A stretch of 64,000 bases of DNA from Galeruca laticollis. Lineage: Eukaryota > Arthropoda > Insecta > Coleoptera > Chrysomelidae. The stretch is taken from the NCBI GenBank assembly GCA_963921935.1, contig OY998175.1, positions 224,642,517-224,706,516 of the forward strand, in the 5' to 3' direction. The position numbers and the translations under genes are program-made. The first letter of the stretch is position 1. Each line of letters begins with the position of its first letter. The notes below the pieces were generated by a model, which was given only the letters and a program-made list of their open reading frames with translations, made no database searches and was not told where the DNA came from. Positions 30,372 to 40,286 of the stretch are shown here, piece after piece.

Positions 30372-32486
30372 ATGTCTAACTTCAGTGGTACTTTACAAGA
30401 AATTGATGAAATTATAAATTCATTAAATAAAATTAAAACGTTTTCAAATAAAAATAAATGGATTTTATTAATTAACAAACATCTCAGAAAGTGTAATCAA
30501 GCTTTAAAATTTTTCAAATTTTCGGTTGGACAAAAACATAAAATTCATACAAAGATAGCACACTTGAAACGCATGAGGTGTTTAATAAAGGTCGGTTATA
30601 TCAATCATGAGAAGGGGCAGGGTAATAATAATAGTGCTGGATTTGTTGGCGAAGGGCTTAAAAAGTCTAGTAGTAATAGAGTTAAGTGGGAAAACGTGAA
30701 TGCTGCTTTTGAAAGTCGATTGAAAACGGGGGTAATTATAAATTTGAGTCATAAAGATATTAATTTATTTTTTGCAGACGCGTCTAAAATTTTTAAAAAG
30801 AAAATGTCAGCTGTTTTTAAGAAAGCACAAATCTTAAAGGTAAACACCACATTTTGTGGGGATTTTGTTAAACAATCAAAAGACACGGAATTAGTAGATC
30901 GTAAATATTTTAGTACCCCCAATGTTGTTTTGAATATTGATGATGATTTATATCAGTGGTTCAATATACATGTTACTGCTCCTATTTTAAACAATATATC
31001 AGAATTTTCTGAAAAAGATAGTGGGTGGGCATTATCAAGAATAGTTTTTTTGGAAGTTGCAATGAACAAATATGAAATGGGGGTGGGTTCATCTTATGTT
31101 CCATTACCAAAACCAATCTTTCAAAAGCATGCTATTATCAATGTTCGTACCTTGGATCAAGCTTGGTTCTTCTGGGCAGTAACCAGTTTTTTTAACCCTT
31201 TTCGTAAAAATGATAATCTCAATCGTACCTCATCGTATCCGCATTACTCTGAAGTTTTAAATATTGAAGGTTTAGACATTAAGATGCCTCTATCTCAAAT
31301 TACAAAATTTGAAAAATTAAATAATTTATCTGTCAACGTATATACTTTAGAATTAAATAAGACATTAAAGTCATCATTTTACACAGTAGTCCCTGCCAGA
31401 TTAACCAAAAATAAGCTTGAACAACATGTGAATCTACTGCTAGTTCAATCTAAGTATTATCCTCAGTTGAATGATTATGATGCGCTTCCCGTCGATGATG
31501 CAATCGAAGACATCAAGTACCACTATTGCTGGATAAAAAATTTATCTAGATTAGTTTCATCTCAACTCAATAAACATGAGCAAAAAAAATATATTTGTGA
31601 TAGATGTTTAAACTATTTTCACACTCAACAAAATTTAGACAAACATGAAATAAATTGTAAAAATATGAATGTTTCAAAGATTTCTTTTCCTAATTATACT
31701 CATGTTGAATTTAAAAATTTTATTTATAAGCAGAAATGTCCCTTTGTTATTTATAGTGATTTTGAATCCATACTTAAACCTTATACTGATCATCAAAAAA
31801 CGAGTAAAACTCAAAAATATCAAGAACATATTGCTTTTTCGGCTGGCTTTTATTTTAAGTGTGCTTATGATGAGATGCTTTCATATTACAAAGACAATCA
31901 AGGTAAAGACTGCATAGATTGGTTTACTAATCAGTTGATTGATGTAGCAAAATTTGTACAATCTAAACTTTTAAATATAATTCCCATGAATGTGAAGCCT
32001 AATATCGTAGGCGCACAGAATTGTCACATTTGTGAACATAAATTTACTAATGACGATAAAATCGTTAGAGATCATGATCATTTTACTGGAGAATTTCGAG
32101 GATTCGCTCATCAAGCATGTAATTTAAATTTTAAGAAAGTTTTTATTGTTCCAATCATATTTCATAATCTAAGTTCTTATGATTCACATTTTGTTATTAG
32201 AGAAATTGCTAAACATGGTAAGGTTACCGTGTTGCCTATTAATAAGGAAAACTATATAAGTTTTACTCTATATGACTCTGAGACTAGCATCAAGTTTAGA
32301 TTTATAGACTCCCTCAGATTTATGGGTGCAAGCTTAGACGAACTAGTATCCACACTGAAGGAGAACGATTTTAAAAATCTAAAACACGAATTTCATGAAT
32401 TAAGTGATCTCAAGCTAAAACTTCTAATGAAAAAAGGAGTTTTCCATATGATTACATGGATTGTATGGAAAAGCTTGACGAAGTAA
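30372..32486 (+). CDS. Protein-primed family B DNA polymerase, N-terminal part
   Basis: 704 residues. A 400-residue N-terminal region has no clear domain (it may hold the terminal-protein function). A C2H2 finger follows (YICDRCLNYFHTQQNLDKHE, then INC, about residues 408-430). The exonuclease domain starts with FVIYSDFES (Exo I, acidic pair kept), includes a Cys/His insert (CHICEHKF, then VRDHDHFTGEFRGFAHQACN) resembling the endonuclease VII-type motif common in this polymerase group, and IIFHNLSSYDSHFV (Exo II). The polymerase would replicate the element from its ends using a protein primer. The frame is lost near 32445-32455 in a T-rich stretch and the rest of the protein continues in the frame starting at 32456. 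Confidence 0.92.
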   Translation: MSNFSGTLQEIDEIINSLNKIKTFSNKNKWILLINKHLRKCNQALKFFKFSVGQKHKIHTKIAHLKRMRCLIKVGYINHEKGQGNNNSAGFVGEGLKKSSSNRVKWENVNAAFESRLKTGVIINLSHKDINLFFADASKIFKKKMSAVFKKAQILKVNTTFCGDFVKQSKDTELVDRKYFSTPNVVLNIDDDLYQWFNIHVTAPILNNISEFSEKDSGWALSRIVFLEVAMNKYEMGVGSSYVPLPKPIFQKHAIINVRTLDQAWFFWAVTSFFNPFRKNDNLNRTSSYPHYSEVLNIEGLDIKMPLSQITKFEKLNNLSVNVYTLELNKTLKSSFYTVVPARLTKNKLEQHVNLLLVQSKYYPQLNDYDALPVDDAIEDIKYHYCWIKNLSRLVSSQLNKHEQKKYICDRCLNYFHTQQNLDKHEINCKNMNVSKISFPNYTHVEFKNFIYKQKCPFVIYSDFESILKPYTDHQKTSKTQKYQEHIAFSAGFYFKCAYDEMLSYYKDNQGKDCIDWFTNQLIDVAKFVQSKLLNIIPMNVKPNIVGAQNCHICEHKFTNDDKIVRDHDHFTGEFRGFAHQACNLNFKKVFIVPIIFHNLSSYDSHFVIREIAKHGKVTVLPINKENYISFTLYDSETSIKFRFIDSLRFMGASLDELVSTLKENDFKNLKHEFHELSDLKLKLLMKKGVFHMITWIVWKSLTK

Positions 32487-34114
32487 AATTACCACCCATT
32501 GGTAGTTTTTACAATAAGCTTAATGATTCGAATATTTCCATGGAACAATACGAGCACGCAAAAAATGTTTGGGAGTACTTTGATATTGCTAATCTAGGTG
32601 AATACAGTCGGTTGTATATGAAAACAGACATACTGCTTTTAGCGGACGTTTTTGAGCAACTACGAAGTAATTGTCTCCAAACGTATCAGCTAGATCCTGC
32701 GTGGTACTATACCCTACCCGGATATACGTGGGACGCGATGTTAAAGTACACTAAAATAAAGTTAGAACTACTTAGAGACATTGATATGCTTTTGTTTGTT
32801 GAAAGGGGTATTCGTGGAGGAATAACTGTTTGCTCAAATCGGTATGCTGAAGCTAACAATAAATACATGAATGAGAAGTTTGACCCTCGAAAACCTTCCA
32901 AGTATCTCTTGTATCTTGATGTAAATAACCTCTATGGATGGGCAATGTCAGAATTCCTTCCTTATGAAACTTTTCAATGGGTAGATGATTACACTAACAT
33001 TGACATTACTCAAATTGCTGACGACTCTCCAGAAGGATATATACTGGAGGTGGATGTAGAGTATCCTCAGGAGCTTCACGATCTCCATAGTGATTTCCCA
33101 TTTTGTCCGGAGCACCGCAAGCCGCCGGGGGCAAAATTAGAAAAATTAATGACTACCTTGTACAATAAACAAAATTATATCATACATTATAGAAATTTGA
33201 AACAGGCTTTGACACATGGATTAATTCTAAAAAAAGTACATCGCATTTTGAAATTTAAGCAAGCTGCATGGTTAAAACCTTACATAATGTTAAATACTCA
33301 ACTAAGAACGGACGCTACTACAGCTTTTTCAAAAAATTTATACAAATTAATGAATAATGCGGTATACGGTAAAACCATGGAAAATATAAGAAATCATCGG
33401 GTTGTGAAGTTGTCAAGATCATATTTAGGACGTTATGGCGCTAAAAATTTGATTGCCAGTCCCCAGTTTCATTCTAGAACCATTTTGGACGAAAATATGG
33501 TTGCTATAGAATTGAAAAAGACTAATCTCATCTTCAATAAGCCCCTGTACGTTGGGATGGTAATTTTAGACATTTCAAAAATATGCATGTACAATTTTCA
33601 TTATTCATATTTGCTTCCCAAATTGGGGAAAGAAAAATGTAAATTATTGTATACAGATACAGATAGTTTTACGTATGAACTTCAGTGTAATGATGTTTAC
33701 GAAGAAGTGATAAAGTCCGATATTCATATGTTTGATACTAGTGATTATGTTGAAGGTAACTGTTATAACATACCATTGGTGAATAAAAAAGTATTGGGGT
33801 TGTATAAGGATGAGTGTAATGGTTCTATTATGACTCATTTTATAGGGTTACGCTCAAAAATGTATGCTTTTAAAGTTCAGGGAGGTAAAATTGTTAAAAA
33901 ATCTAAAGGGGTAAAGAGAAATGTAGTAAAAAATAAAATTACTTTCAAAGATTACGTGAACTGTTTAAAAAATTGTAAATCAATGATAATTTCTCAAAAT
34001 ACAATACGGTCTTATGCACATAAAGTATTCAGCATTGAGCAAAAGAAAATTGGACTGTCTCCTGAAGATGATAAGCGATCACTAATTCCGGAGTCCTTTG
34101 ATACGCTTCCCTAG
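32456..34114 (+). pseudogene. Protein-primed family B DNA polymerase, palm and C-terminus
   Basis: 552 residues in a second frame, overlapping the first by 31 bp. LYMKTDILLLADVFEQ (Exo III region), YLLYLDVNNLYGWAMSEFLP (motif A), LYKLMNNAVYGKTMEN (motif B, Kx3Nx2YG), LLYTDTDSFTYEL (motif C, YTDTDS with both aspartates) and a C-terminal YAFKV...KKSKGVKRNV segment (KxKG motif). All polymerase motifs are intact, so the single frame break near 32450 is the only visible defect. An AATAAA lies about 150 bp downstream. Whether the break is real or an assembly error cannot be told here. Confidence 0.92.
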
Positions 34115-34387
34115 GGTCACTATACATTAAATACCACTGAATGATTGATTTTTTTTTGATTATTTGTATTCGAAATGTACTACCTACTTTGTTACAAATA
34201 TATCATAATTATTTATAAATTATAACTGAGAGTAGTCAAGAAATTGTGTAACATTGTAATTTTGTGAAATAAAAACATAGTATATTAAACTTATTTTATT
34301 TACATCAAACATGTATTTGTTTGATACGTTTCCATTTCAGCTCAAGTGACATCAGAAGTGGAAATAAAACAAAATAATTTCAATCAA
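34115..34387. other. Convergent 3' intergenic region
   Basis: Separates the rightward polymerase gene from the leftward unknown gene. AATAAA-type signals appear for both strands (AAATAAAAAC near 34268 on plus, TTTATT near 34391 for minus). No other structure seen. Confidence 0.5.
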
Positions 34388-35098
34388 TCAATTTATTACA
34401 TTATCTAAATCGTTCACAACTTTAGGTTTATAGAAATATATAAATTCTCTAAGGGCCACTGAAATTATACTATTACTACAATCACAAATGGTATACAGTA
34501 GTTCAAATTTATTCAAATGTCCATTATTTTGAGCGAAATTCCTGATAATTTCAATCACATTTCTATAGAATTCACAAAAATCTAGAGATTCTAAATGAGC
34601 AAGACGATGGGAAATGAGACAATTATCAACTTGTATAATTTGAAGAACATCTTGTATTCGTAGAAGGAAGCTTATGCCGTGTTTAGTCACTTCCAACCAT
34701 TTAACATCATCAAATATTAGTTGCCGAATAGTGCAATAGTCTCCACAACGTATCGTCTCTGGTTTATATTCTTCGTATAATGCTGGAAGTGGTACACTTA
34801 TAAATGAATTATTATTTAAAATATTGATAAACGTGTCCCATTCGTAAGTGCTGAAGGAGATTTTTGTATCAGCGTATGCGAGAGTGATTACACTAGTAAA
34901 CGTCCGTGCTGGGCTTAGACCACATCCAATTCGAAAATTCGTATCTGTAGAATACTCGCTATAAAGTAAGTAGTGCTTTTCCATTTTGGAAGCAATTTCA
35001 TACTTTTCTAAAATATGATCTAGTTCAGCATCATAAGTATAACTTTCTGAAGCACTACTACTACTAATACTACTATAACCACTATCTTGAGAATTCAT
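34388..35098 (-). CDS. Unknown Polinton protein, 236 aa
   Basis: From MNSQDSGYSSISSSSASESY to KPKVVNDLDNVIN. A Ser-rich N-terminus precedes an apparently globular domain with YEIASKMEKHYLLYSEYSTD, then TNFRIGCGLSPARTFTSVI and a leucine-rich C-terminal half. No Walker motif, no protease triad, no transmembrane segment, so it is neither the packaging ATPase nor the protease expected in the family. I chose the internal methionine at 35098 because the 36 residues before it are of a different character. It shares strand and near contact with the integrase. Function unknown. Confidence 0.6.
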   Translation of the reverse strand: MNSQDSGYSSISSSSASESYTYDAELDHILEKYEIASKMEKHYLLYSEYSTDTNFRIGCGLSPARTFTSVITLAYADTKISFSTYEWDTFINILNNNSFISVPLPALYEEYKPETIRCGDYCTIRQLIFDDVKWLEVTKHGISFLLRIQDVLQIIQVDNCLISHRLAHLESLDFCEFYRNVIEIIRNFAQNNGHLNKFELLYTICDCSNSIISVALREFIYFYKPKVVNDLDNVIN

Positions 35099-35221
35099 AA
35101 TGACGACTAACAATCTAGCTTGCAGCTCTCTCCAATTTATATCCACTCCTATATCTTTGAGGATAATAATGTCCCCGCTACAAAACCTTGTATTCACATG
35201 CGACAATCAAAGTGAAAGTAT

Positions 35222-36148
35222 TTACCCAACAACATTTGTGTTTTCTATCCAACTGTTATGTTTTTTGTCTAAACCCAACCATTTAACATACATGTTGTTG
35301 CCTTTTCTTCTAAGCACCTTTTCCACCAAGTAAATGTCTGGATTTGACGTTTTCTGCAGCTCTTCCTCGTAAAACCCTCCACTGATTGGTATACCATATA
35401 TGTCTTCAAGCAAATACGTGATGGGATTGGTAATTTTGATTTTAACGATTTTGAATAGTTCAGTTGTCCAATTGGGTGTGTACCCTTTTTCAAAGACATG
35501 TTTCGACTTGCTTATGCGAACAATATCACCAACTTTGAATTTTCGCGGTCCTGCAATCTTTAGATGTTTATAGGTTTTGTTTAAAATAGTTTTTTCGTTG
35601 GATTTATTGACTTGGGAAGGTTTATACTTGATAGTTGAATGCTTTGTATAATTGTATTTCTTAGTTATTTCGGGTAGAATGTCTATCCATTTATAGGTAC
35701 CATTTAAACTGAAATGCTTATATAGTTTTGATTTCAATGTTCGTATTACTCGTTCGGCCATAGAAGCCTTTTTCGTACTAAATACACTATAGTGATTAAT
35801 TGCATGTTTTTTCATTAATTGTTGAAACTTGTTGTTGTAAAATTCCGTTCCTTGGTCTGATTGAAGATTTTTGGGAGTTCGTCTTGTGTGAGCGAGAATG
35901 TCTGAGAATGCACGAGTTAGCTCTTCACCGGTCTTTGCCTTTAGCGGACGTGTCCACAAAAACTTTGAGAAGCAATCGATAACGACTAGTATCATTTTAT
36001 GGTTTTTATTTTGATGAGCGTAAGGTCGCATTTCAGCCAAATCCATTTGCCATAAATCATCTATGCCTTTGACAATTGTACGTCTGCGCGGATAATTTTT
36101 ACGTATCGGTTTGTGGAGTTCGTTTACAAGCTGAATTTTGGATGACAT
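35222..36148 (-). CDS. Polinton integrase with chromodomain
   Basis: 308 residues from MSSKIQLVNELHKPIRK. The rve core has all three catalytic residues: LWQMDLAEMRPY (D), NLQSDQGTEFYNNKF (D) and KKASMAERVIRTLKSKLYKH (E). The SH3-like part has PRKFKVGDIVRISKSKHVFE and the protein ends in a chromodomain: DIYLVEKVLRRKGNNMYVKW, LGLDKKHNSWI, with the aromatic cage positions Y/W/W kept. Cuts and joins element ends to target DNA, with the chromodomain likely guiding it to marked chromatin. Frame intact. An upstream start at 36175 is possible; 36148 was chosen since it matches the usual N-terminus spacing. Confidence 0.93.
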   Translation of the reverse strand: MSSKIQLVNELHKPIRKNYPRRRTIVKGIDDLWQMDLAEMRPYAHQNKNHKMILVVIDCFSKFLWTRPLKAKTGEELTRAFSDILAHTRRTPKNLQSDQGTEFYNNKFQQLMKKHAINHYSVFSTKKASMAERVIRTLKSKLYKHFSLNGTYKWIDILPEITKKYNYTKHSTIKYKPSQVNKSNEKTILNKTYKHLKIAGPRKFKVGDIVRISKSKHVFEKGYTPNWTTELFKIVKIKITNPITYLLEDIYGIPISGGFYEEELQKTSNPDIYLVEKVLRRKGNNMYVKWLGLDKKHNSWIENTNVVG

Positions 36149-36647
36149 GCTTCGTAAGCGCATACACGTTCTCAACTAATGATATCTTTTCGATACTATT
36201 TGAGATCAAGTAATTTGTTCGTAATTCATTTATGGATACTTCATGCTCACTAATTTTACTCTGGAATTGTTGTTTTATATCTTTTAAAAATACGTCCATA
36301 AAATCTTGAACAAAAGATTTGAATTCTCGTCTCATATTATCTTTGGTCACAACAATCACATCATCGACGTACTTTTTAGTTGCCATATCTCGAGCTGCGA
36401 CGGGCNNNNNNNNNNNNNNNNNNNNNNNNNNNNNNNNNNNNNNNNNNNNNNNNNNNNNNNNNNNNNNNNNNNNNNNNNNNNNNNNNNNNNNNNNNNNNNN
36501 NNNNNNNNNNNNNNNNNNNNNNNNNNNNNNNNNNNNNNNNNNNNNNNNNNNNNNNNNNNNNNNNNNNNNNNNNNNNNNNNNNNNNNNNNNNNNNNNNNNN
36601 NNNNNATTGGACAACGCATTGCGATGGTCCTGCAAGTTCTCAAGCAT
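36099..36647 (-). CDS. Coiled-coil protein interrupted by the assembly gap
   Basis: The frame starts MLENLQDHRNALSN, is lost in 200 N, and resumes with VAARDMATKKYVDDVIVVTK, then MRREFKSFVQDFMDVFLKDI and ISEHEVSINELRT, a helical, charged sequence likely to form a coiled coil. The middle and total length are unknown because the number of N is a placeholder. Its 3' end overlaps the first codons of the integrase frame. ATKKYVDD-type motifs occur in some virion attachment proteins, but that alone does not assign a role. Confidence 0.5.
   Translation of the reverse strand: MLENLQDHRNALSNXXXXXXXXXXXXXXXXXXXXXXXXXXXXXXXXXXXXXXXXXXXXXXXXXXXXXXXXXXXXXXXXXXXPVAARDMATKKYVDDVIVVTKDNMRREFKSFVQDFMDVFLKDIKQQFQSKISEHEVSINELRTNYLISNSIEKISLVENVYALTKHVIQNSACKRTPQTDT
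36406..36605. other. Assembly gap (200 N)
   Basis: Exactly 200 undetermined bases, the customary placeholder for a gap of unknown size. It falls inside a Polinton coding frame. Confidence 1.
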
Positions 36648-36743
36648 CTTGTTTTCTATGTCAACGTGTATTAAATAAATCTTAATTGTAGATTATTCTT
36701 ATTATTTAAAACACCTTCCAACCCTCGACTTGCATCAGTCATC

Positions 36744-37467
36744 ATGTCGCAGTTGTTGAGAGTGAATAGCACAAATCATGTATTTACCTTCCAACCGCCT
36801 ACCCCTATTGTACTCCATCCGGATAAAGATTATGAAATAGCGTTACGTTCCTTTCACTCATACCACAGCATACCAAATATTGATAATTGCAAGTTTTACT
36901 ACTATGACGACAATAACAAGCTGCAAAGTTTTGATTTTCCCACAGGATGCTACGAAATTGCTGACATTGAATCGTTTTATACTGGACAAGTTAGGCGGCA
37001 GCAATTCAGTGAGACCAGAATCATTATTTGCACTAAAACCTAATAATAATACGTTACAATGTATGATTTTCAGTAAATATAGAATTTCGTTTGAACAACC
37101 CAACAGTCTGGGTAACATATTAGGATTTTCTGCAAAAATACTCGAACCGAAACGATGGCACTCTTCAGATCTACCTGTCAAAATTATAAAAGTATCTAGC
37201 ATACGTTTCGAATGTAACATTACCACTGGAGCCTTCGACGCAAACAGACCTGCTCATACTATTTACGAATTGGTCATAAAAGTAGATCCTGGGTACGCCA
37301 TTGACGAAACTCCACATAATCTACTTTATTTACCCGTTATACCACAACGTGAAATAACCAACGTTACTGTGTTGGCTGTAGACCAAGACGGACGACCTAT
37401 AAATTTTCGTGGTGAAAAGAGTACCTTGGTGTTGGAGCTTAGAGCGAGGAGCAACAGATGGGATTGA
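36744..37467 (+). pseudogene. Penton-like minor capsid protein, one frame break
   Basis: The start MSQLLRVNSTNHVFTFQPPT with DYEIALRSFHSYHSIPNI is read from 36744; after about residue 77 the protein continues in another frame with LDKLGGSNSVRPESLF, SLGNILGFSAKILEPKRWHS, VKIIKVSSIRFECNITTGAF and ends VDQDGRPINFRGEKSTLVLE. The LGFxxxxL, IxxVxxIxIECNI and DQxGxxIxFRGExxT signatures are those of the single jelly-roll minor capsid (penton) of Polintons and adintoviruses, which forms the capsid vertices. The frame change lies near 36974-36978 in a T run. About 240 residues in total, normal for the family. Confidence 0.8.
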
Positions 37468-37609
37468 TAATTAATCATAAAAGACGTTCCAACGCACATT
37501 CAAAGTCATTAGTTACGCGGCAACCTTCAAAGCAGCAGCTTACATTTGCCAACAAATTGTTCTTGCAGTCTTTAGGCTTTTTCTTGAAAGAGAAACAACA
37601 ACAACAACA

Positions 37610-38872
37610 ATGACGACTATGTATGGAAAACGTTCTCGTATGAACGATATGCCACCAATGTTTGATATTTACCGTAAGCCGCAATTTGACGAGTCAATCC
37701 GCAAAGCTGAATATAGAACATATGCACCGTTCATCAAATCATTCAGTTGCAGTGATATTGTAGAATTTAGCATCAATCAAGTTGATTCGTTTTTTGCCAT
37801 GAACGAAACTTTGTTGTGCATTAAAGGGACACTCGATGTACAAGGAGCCGGTGACGTAAAACTGGCTAATAATGTTGGTGCTTTCCTTTTCGATTCGTGT
37901 ACATACAGTGAAAGTGCAAGAGAAATGGAAACGGTTCGAGATCCTGGAATCGTGAGCGCGGTACGTGCCATGACTTGCTACAATCAAGAAGATTCTAATC
38001 ATATGGCTATAGCAGGCTGGAATTATCCCAAAGACCCTCTCCTAAATACCACAGACAAATCATTCAACCTACAAATTCCTCTCAAACATATTTTCAACAT
38101 TTTCAATGACTATCCTATGATTACGTGTGGACGACAAACAATACGTTTAGTTCGAGCTCGAAACGATAATGACTGTGTTTATATTACGGAAAAAACCGTT
38201 GCTGGTGTGACTTCCAATACAACCGTCAACATTAAAATTACCGACATTGAATTAAAAATCAAGCATATCTATCCTAATGATGATATTAAGTTGGAACTTA
38301 TGAAGGCCATTCAAAAGGATCGGCCTATAGTTATTCCGTTTAGAAAGTGGGAGATACACGAACTGCCGGCAATTACCAGAAATGCTAAACGTGAAGTTTG
38401 GGCTGGTAAAACTACAACCTCAGTCGAACGACCTCGTTATGTTATTGTTTTCTTTCAAACTAACAAACGTGACAACAGCAAAGCTGATCCCACTCTGCTC
38501 GATAATGCAGACATTCAAAGTATACGTTTATCGTTAAATGGCGAATATTTTCCCAATGAAAGAATGCAGTTGGACTTTAGTAGAAACGACTACAATGAAG
38601 CCTATTTCAACTATACCGAATTTTATCTCAGCTATATGAATTCGACACAGAAGCGGCCTCTCCTGGATTATTCCTCTTTTAAGAAACGCGCCTTGTTTGT
38701 TATCGATTGCTCGAAACAAGAAGAAAGCATGAAGGCATCTACTGTCGATGTAAAACTTGACATTGAAGCAAACATTGGTTTTCCCGAAAACACCAAAGCA
38801 TATTGTATCATAATTCACGACTGCGTAATGGAGTACTTCCCTCTCACCGAAATAGTCAAGACTCTAAATTGA
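37610..38872 (+). CDS. Hexon-like major capsid protein (double jelly-roll)
   Basis: 420 intact residues. The C-terminal half has ERPRYVIVFFQTNKRDNSKA, IRLSLNGEYFPNERMQLDFS, FYLSYMNSTQKRPLLDYSSF, ALFVIDCSKQEE and a final NTKAYCIIIHDCVMEYFPLT, the pattern I associate with double jelly-roll major capsid proteins of insect Polinton/adintovirus-type elements. The protein would trimerise to form capsid faces. It lies 140 bp after the penton-like gene on the same strand, the usual penton-hexon pairing, and is followed after 44 bp by the 163-residue gene. ATG at 37610 follows an A-rich stretch; a second in-frame ATG lies three codons on. Confidence 0.8.
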   Translation: MTTMYGKRSRMNDMPPMFDIYRKPQFDESIRKAEYRTYAPFIKSFSCSDIVEFSINQVDSFFAMNETLLCIKGTLDVQGAGDVKLANNVGAFLFDSCTYSESAREMETVRDPGIVSAVRAMTCYNQEDSNHMAIAGWNYPKDPLLNTTDKSFNLQIPLKHIFNIFNDYPMITCGRQTIRLVRARNDNDCVYITEKTVAGVTSNTTVNIKITDIELKIKHIYPNDDIKLELMKAIQKDRPIVIPFRKWEIHELPAITRNAKREVWAGKTTTSVERPRYVIVFFQTNKRDNSKADPTLLDNADIQSIRLSLNGEYFPNERMQLDFSRNDYNEAYFNYTEFYLSYMNSTQKRPLLDYSSFKKRALFVIDCSKQEESMKASTVDVKLDIEANIGFPENTKAYCIIIHDCVMEYFPLTEIVKTLN

Positions 38873-38916
38873 AGTGTGTGTTGCTGCTGCAAGTCAGTAT
38901 TCAAACAGTCATCATC

Positions 38917-39408
38917 ATGAGAATAGCGATCGTAGACATTCAGGGATTCGTTATAGATGGTCTGTTTGTTGCTAAAGAACTTACAATCGAAATTGGATTT
39001 AAACAGAGTCATTACATATTTTTACCACCCCAATCAATTGCTACGTTGAGCAACAAAGATAAGAAGACTGTGTCATACTTGGAGAAGAATGTACATGGTA
39101 TTCGGTACTCTTCGGGTGACATTGAGTACTCCAAATTGGATGATATATTGGAAAATAAGCTATTGTATGCTGCAGATTTCATATACGTACGCGGACAACA
39201 AAAAGCAGAATTTCTAATGAAGAAATGCCATATATTCAATGTTTTTCCACATATTATTGATGTTTGCAAGTTTGACGGTACATCATGTGCTACTGGAAAC
39301 TTTGAACGTGATCCAAATCCTTGTCACGTCACTGGACTGTACTCTTGCACACAAAGAAACGTAGAACGTCTCCGCCGCTGGTTTTTCAATAGTGTATTAC
39401 CTTTGTAA
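38917..39408 (+). CDS. Unknown Polinton protein, 163 aa, possible nuclease-like fold
   Basis: Reads MRIAIVDIQGFVIDGLFVAK, then KELTIEIGFKQSHYIF, SYLEKNVHGIRYSSGDIEY, ADFIYVRGQQKAEFLMKKC and a Cys-rich end. A first strand ending in an aspartate followed by a beta turn (IVDIQGFVI) and a later YVRGQQK helix recall the RNase H/DnaQ exonuclease layout, but I see no full acidic catalytic set. Similar DIQGF-type proteins are, to my recollection, common in insect genomes near virus-like elements. The start at 38917 is preferred to the upstream ATG at 38803, which lies inside the capsid gene. Pieces of this gene recur at 39960 and 41612. Confidence 0.6.
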   Translation: MRIAIVDIQGFVIDGLFVAKELTIEIGFKQSHYIFLPPQSIATLSNKDKKTVSYLEKNVHGIRYSSGDIEYSKLDDILENKLLYAADFIYVRGQQKAEFLMKKCHIFNVFPHIIDVCKFDGTSCATGNFERDPNPCHVTGLYSCTQRNVERLRRWFFNSVLPL

Positions 39409-39590
39409 ATATTATATATTAATAATAATAATAAATTGATTTTTGAAATGAATGACATTTTTTATTAAAACACCTTGTATTTGCTTAATATCTATTTATC
39501 GATTATAAATTACATTACACTTCCTGTTTAAGTTTAACAATTTTTAATAAAATTTTAAAATAACAAATATTGATGTTAATGTTATACATG

Positions 39591-39944
39591 TCATTTTTCA
39601 TGTTGTAGAGAATACTGCTGGTGGAGGGTTGTGTATTGGTCGTATTGAACACTTGTTGGCTTTATTCGGTTCAATGGATATGTTGTCGTTTGAGGTGTCT
39701 GACGTCTAAAGATGTGATCTAAGGCACTTGCAATCTCCTGTTGTTGTCCTCCGTTTTTCAATTCTTCAGGTATCCAATTTATCGTAAGCTTATCCCATAC
39801 TCTTTGACTTGAGTCAGCTAGACATAGGTTTTCAATTTGCTTTATAACCTTTTTTTTATCTTCATAAAAAGTAACGTCCTTATTCAATCCATTTATTTTT
39901 ATTATATATTCTTCAATTCGATGTCTGTATTCTGCGAGAGACAT
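39591..39944 (-). CDS. Unknown Polinton protein, 117 aa
   Basis: From MSLAEYRHRIEEYIIKINGL, helical and charged in the first half, Gln/Tyr/Thr-rich at the end (RRQTPQTTTYPLNRIKPTSV). No recognised domain. The methionine at 39944 is preferred because the 29 residues before it lie antisense to a duplicated scrap of the 163-residue gene. It follows the HUH-like gene on the same strand. Confidence 0.45.
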   Translation of the reverse strand: MSLAEYRHRIEEYIIKINGLNKDVTFYEDKKKVIKQIENLCLADSSQRVWDKLTINWIPEELKNGGQQQEIASALDHIFRRQTPQTTTYPLNRIKPTSVQYDQYTTLHQQYSLQHEK

Positions 39945-39957
39945 CCTGCAACTAAGT

Positions 39958-39985
39958 ATCGAGTACTCCAAATTGAATGATATAA
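39958..39985 (+). pseudogene. Scrap of the 163-aa gene (internal part)
   Basis: GAGTACTCCAAATTGAATGA here matches GAGTACTCCAAATTGGATGA at 39124 onward, 24 bases with one mismatch, same strand. The match is too long for chance. Flanking bases do not align. Confidence 0.6.
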
Positions 39986-40031
39986 AATATGAAAAATCAT
40001 CATGATATTGATTTGAATGTTGGTTATACAC

Positions 40032-40286
40032 ATTTACATAAGTTCAAAAATATTCCACCACACCTGTATATGAAGTCGATGAAAATCCACCATTAGCAGC
40101 CTTGACACTAAAATGCTTTTATCATAAGATCAATCCATGTATTTGTGCTTTAACAAATGTTTTTACCTTAAATAAACATTTCATAGTGAATGATAAGTAA
40201 AGAATAGATTAAATTTTTAACGATAGATATATTTGTAGTGAAATTAGGAAAACAGTTATTATATATAGTTCTTAATTGTGTGTTAC
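40032..40286. other. Intergenic, no gene recognised
   Basis: AT-rich spacer between two leftward Polinton genes. Nothing structured seen. Confidence 0.5.

Noticed and set aside
36858..37226. 122-codon minus-strand frame opposite the penton-like gene
   Set aside because: Antisense of clear capsid sequence.
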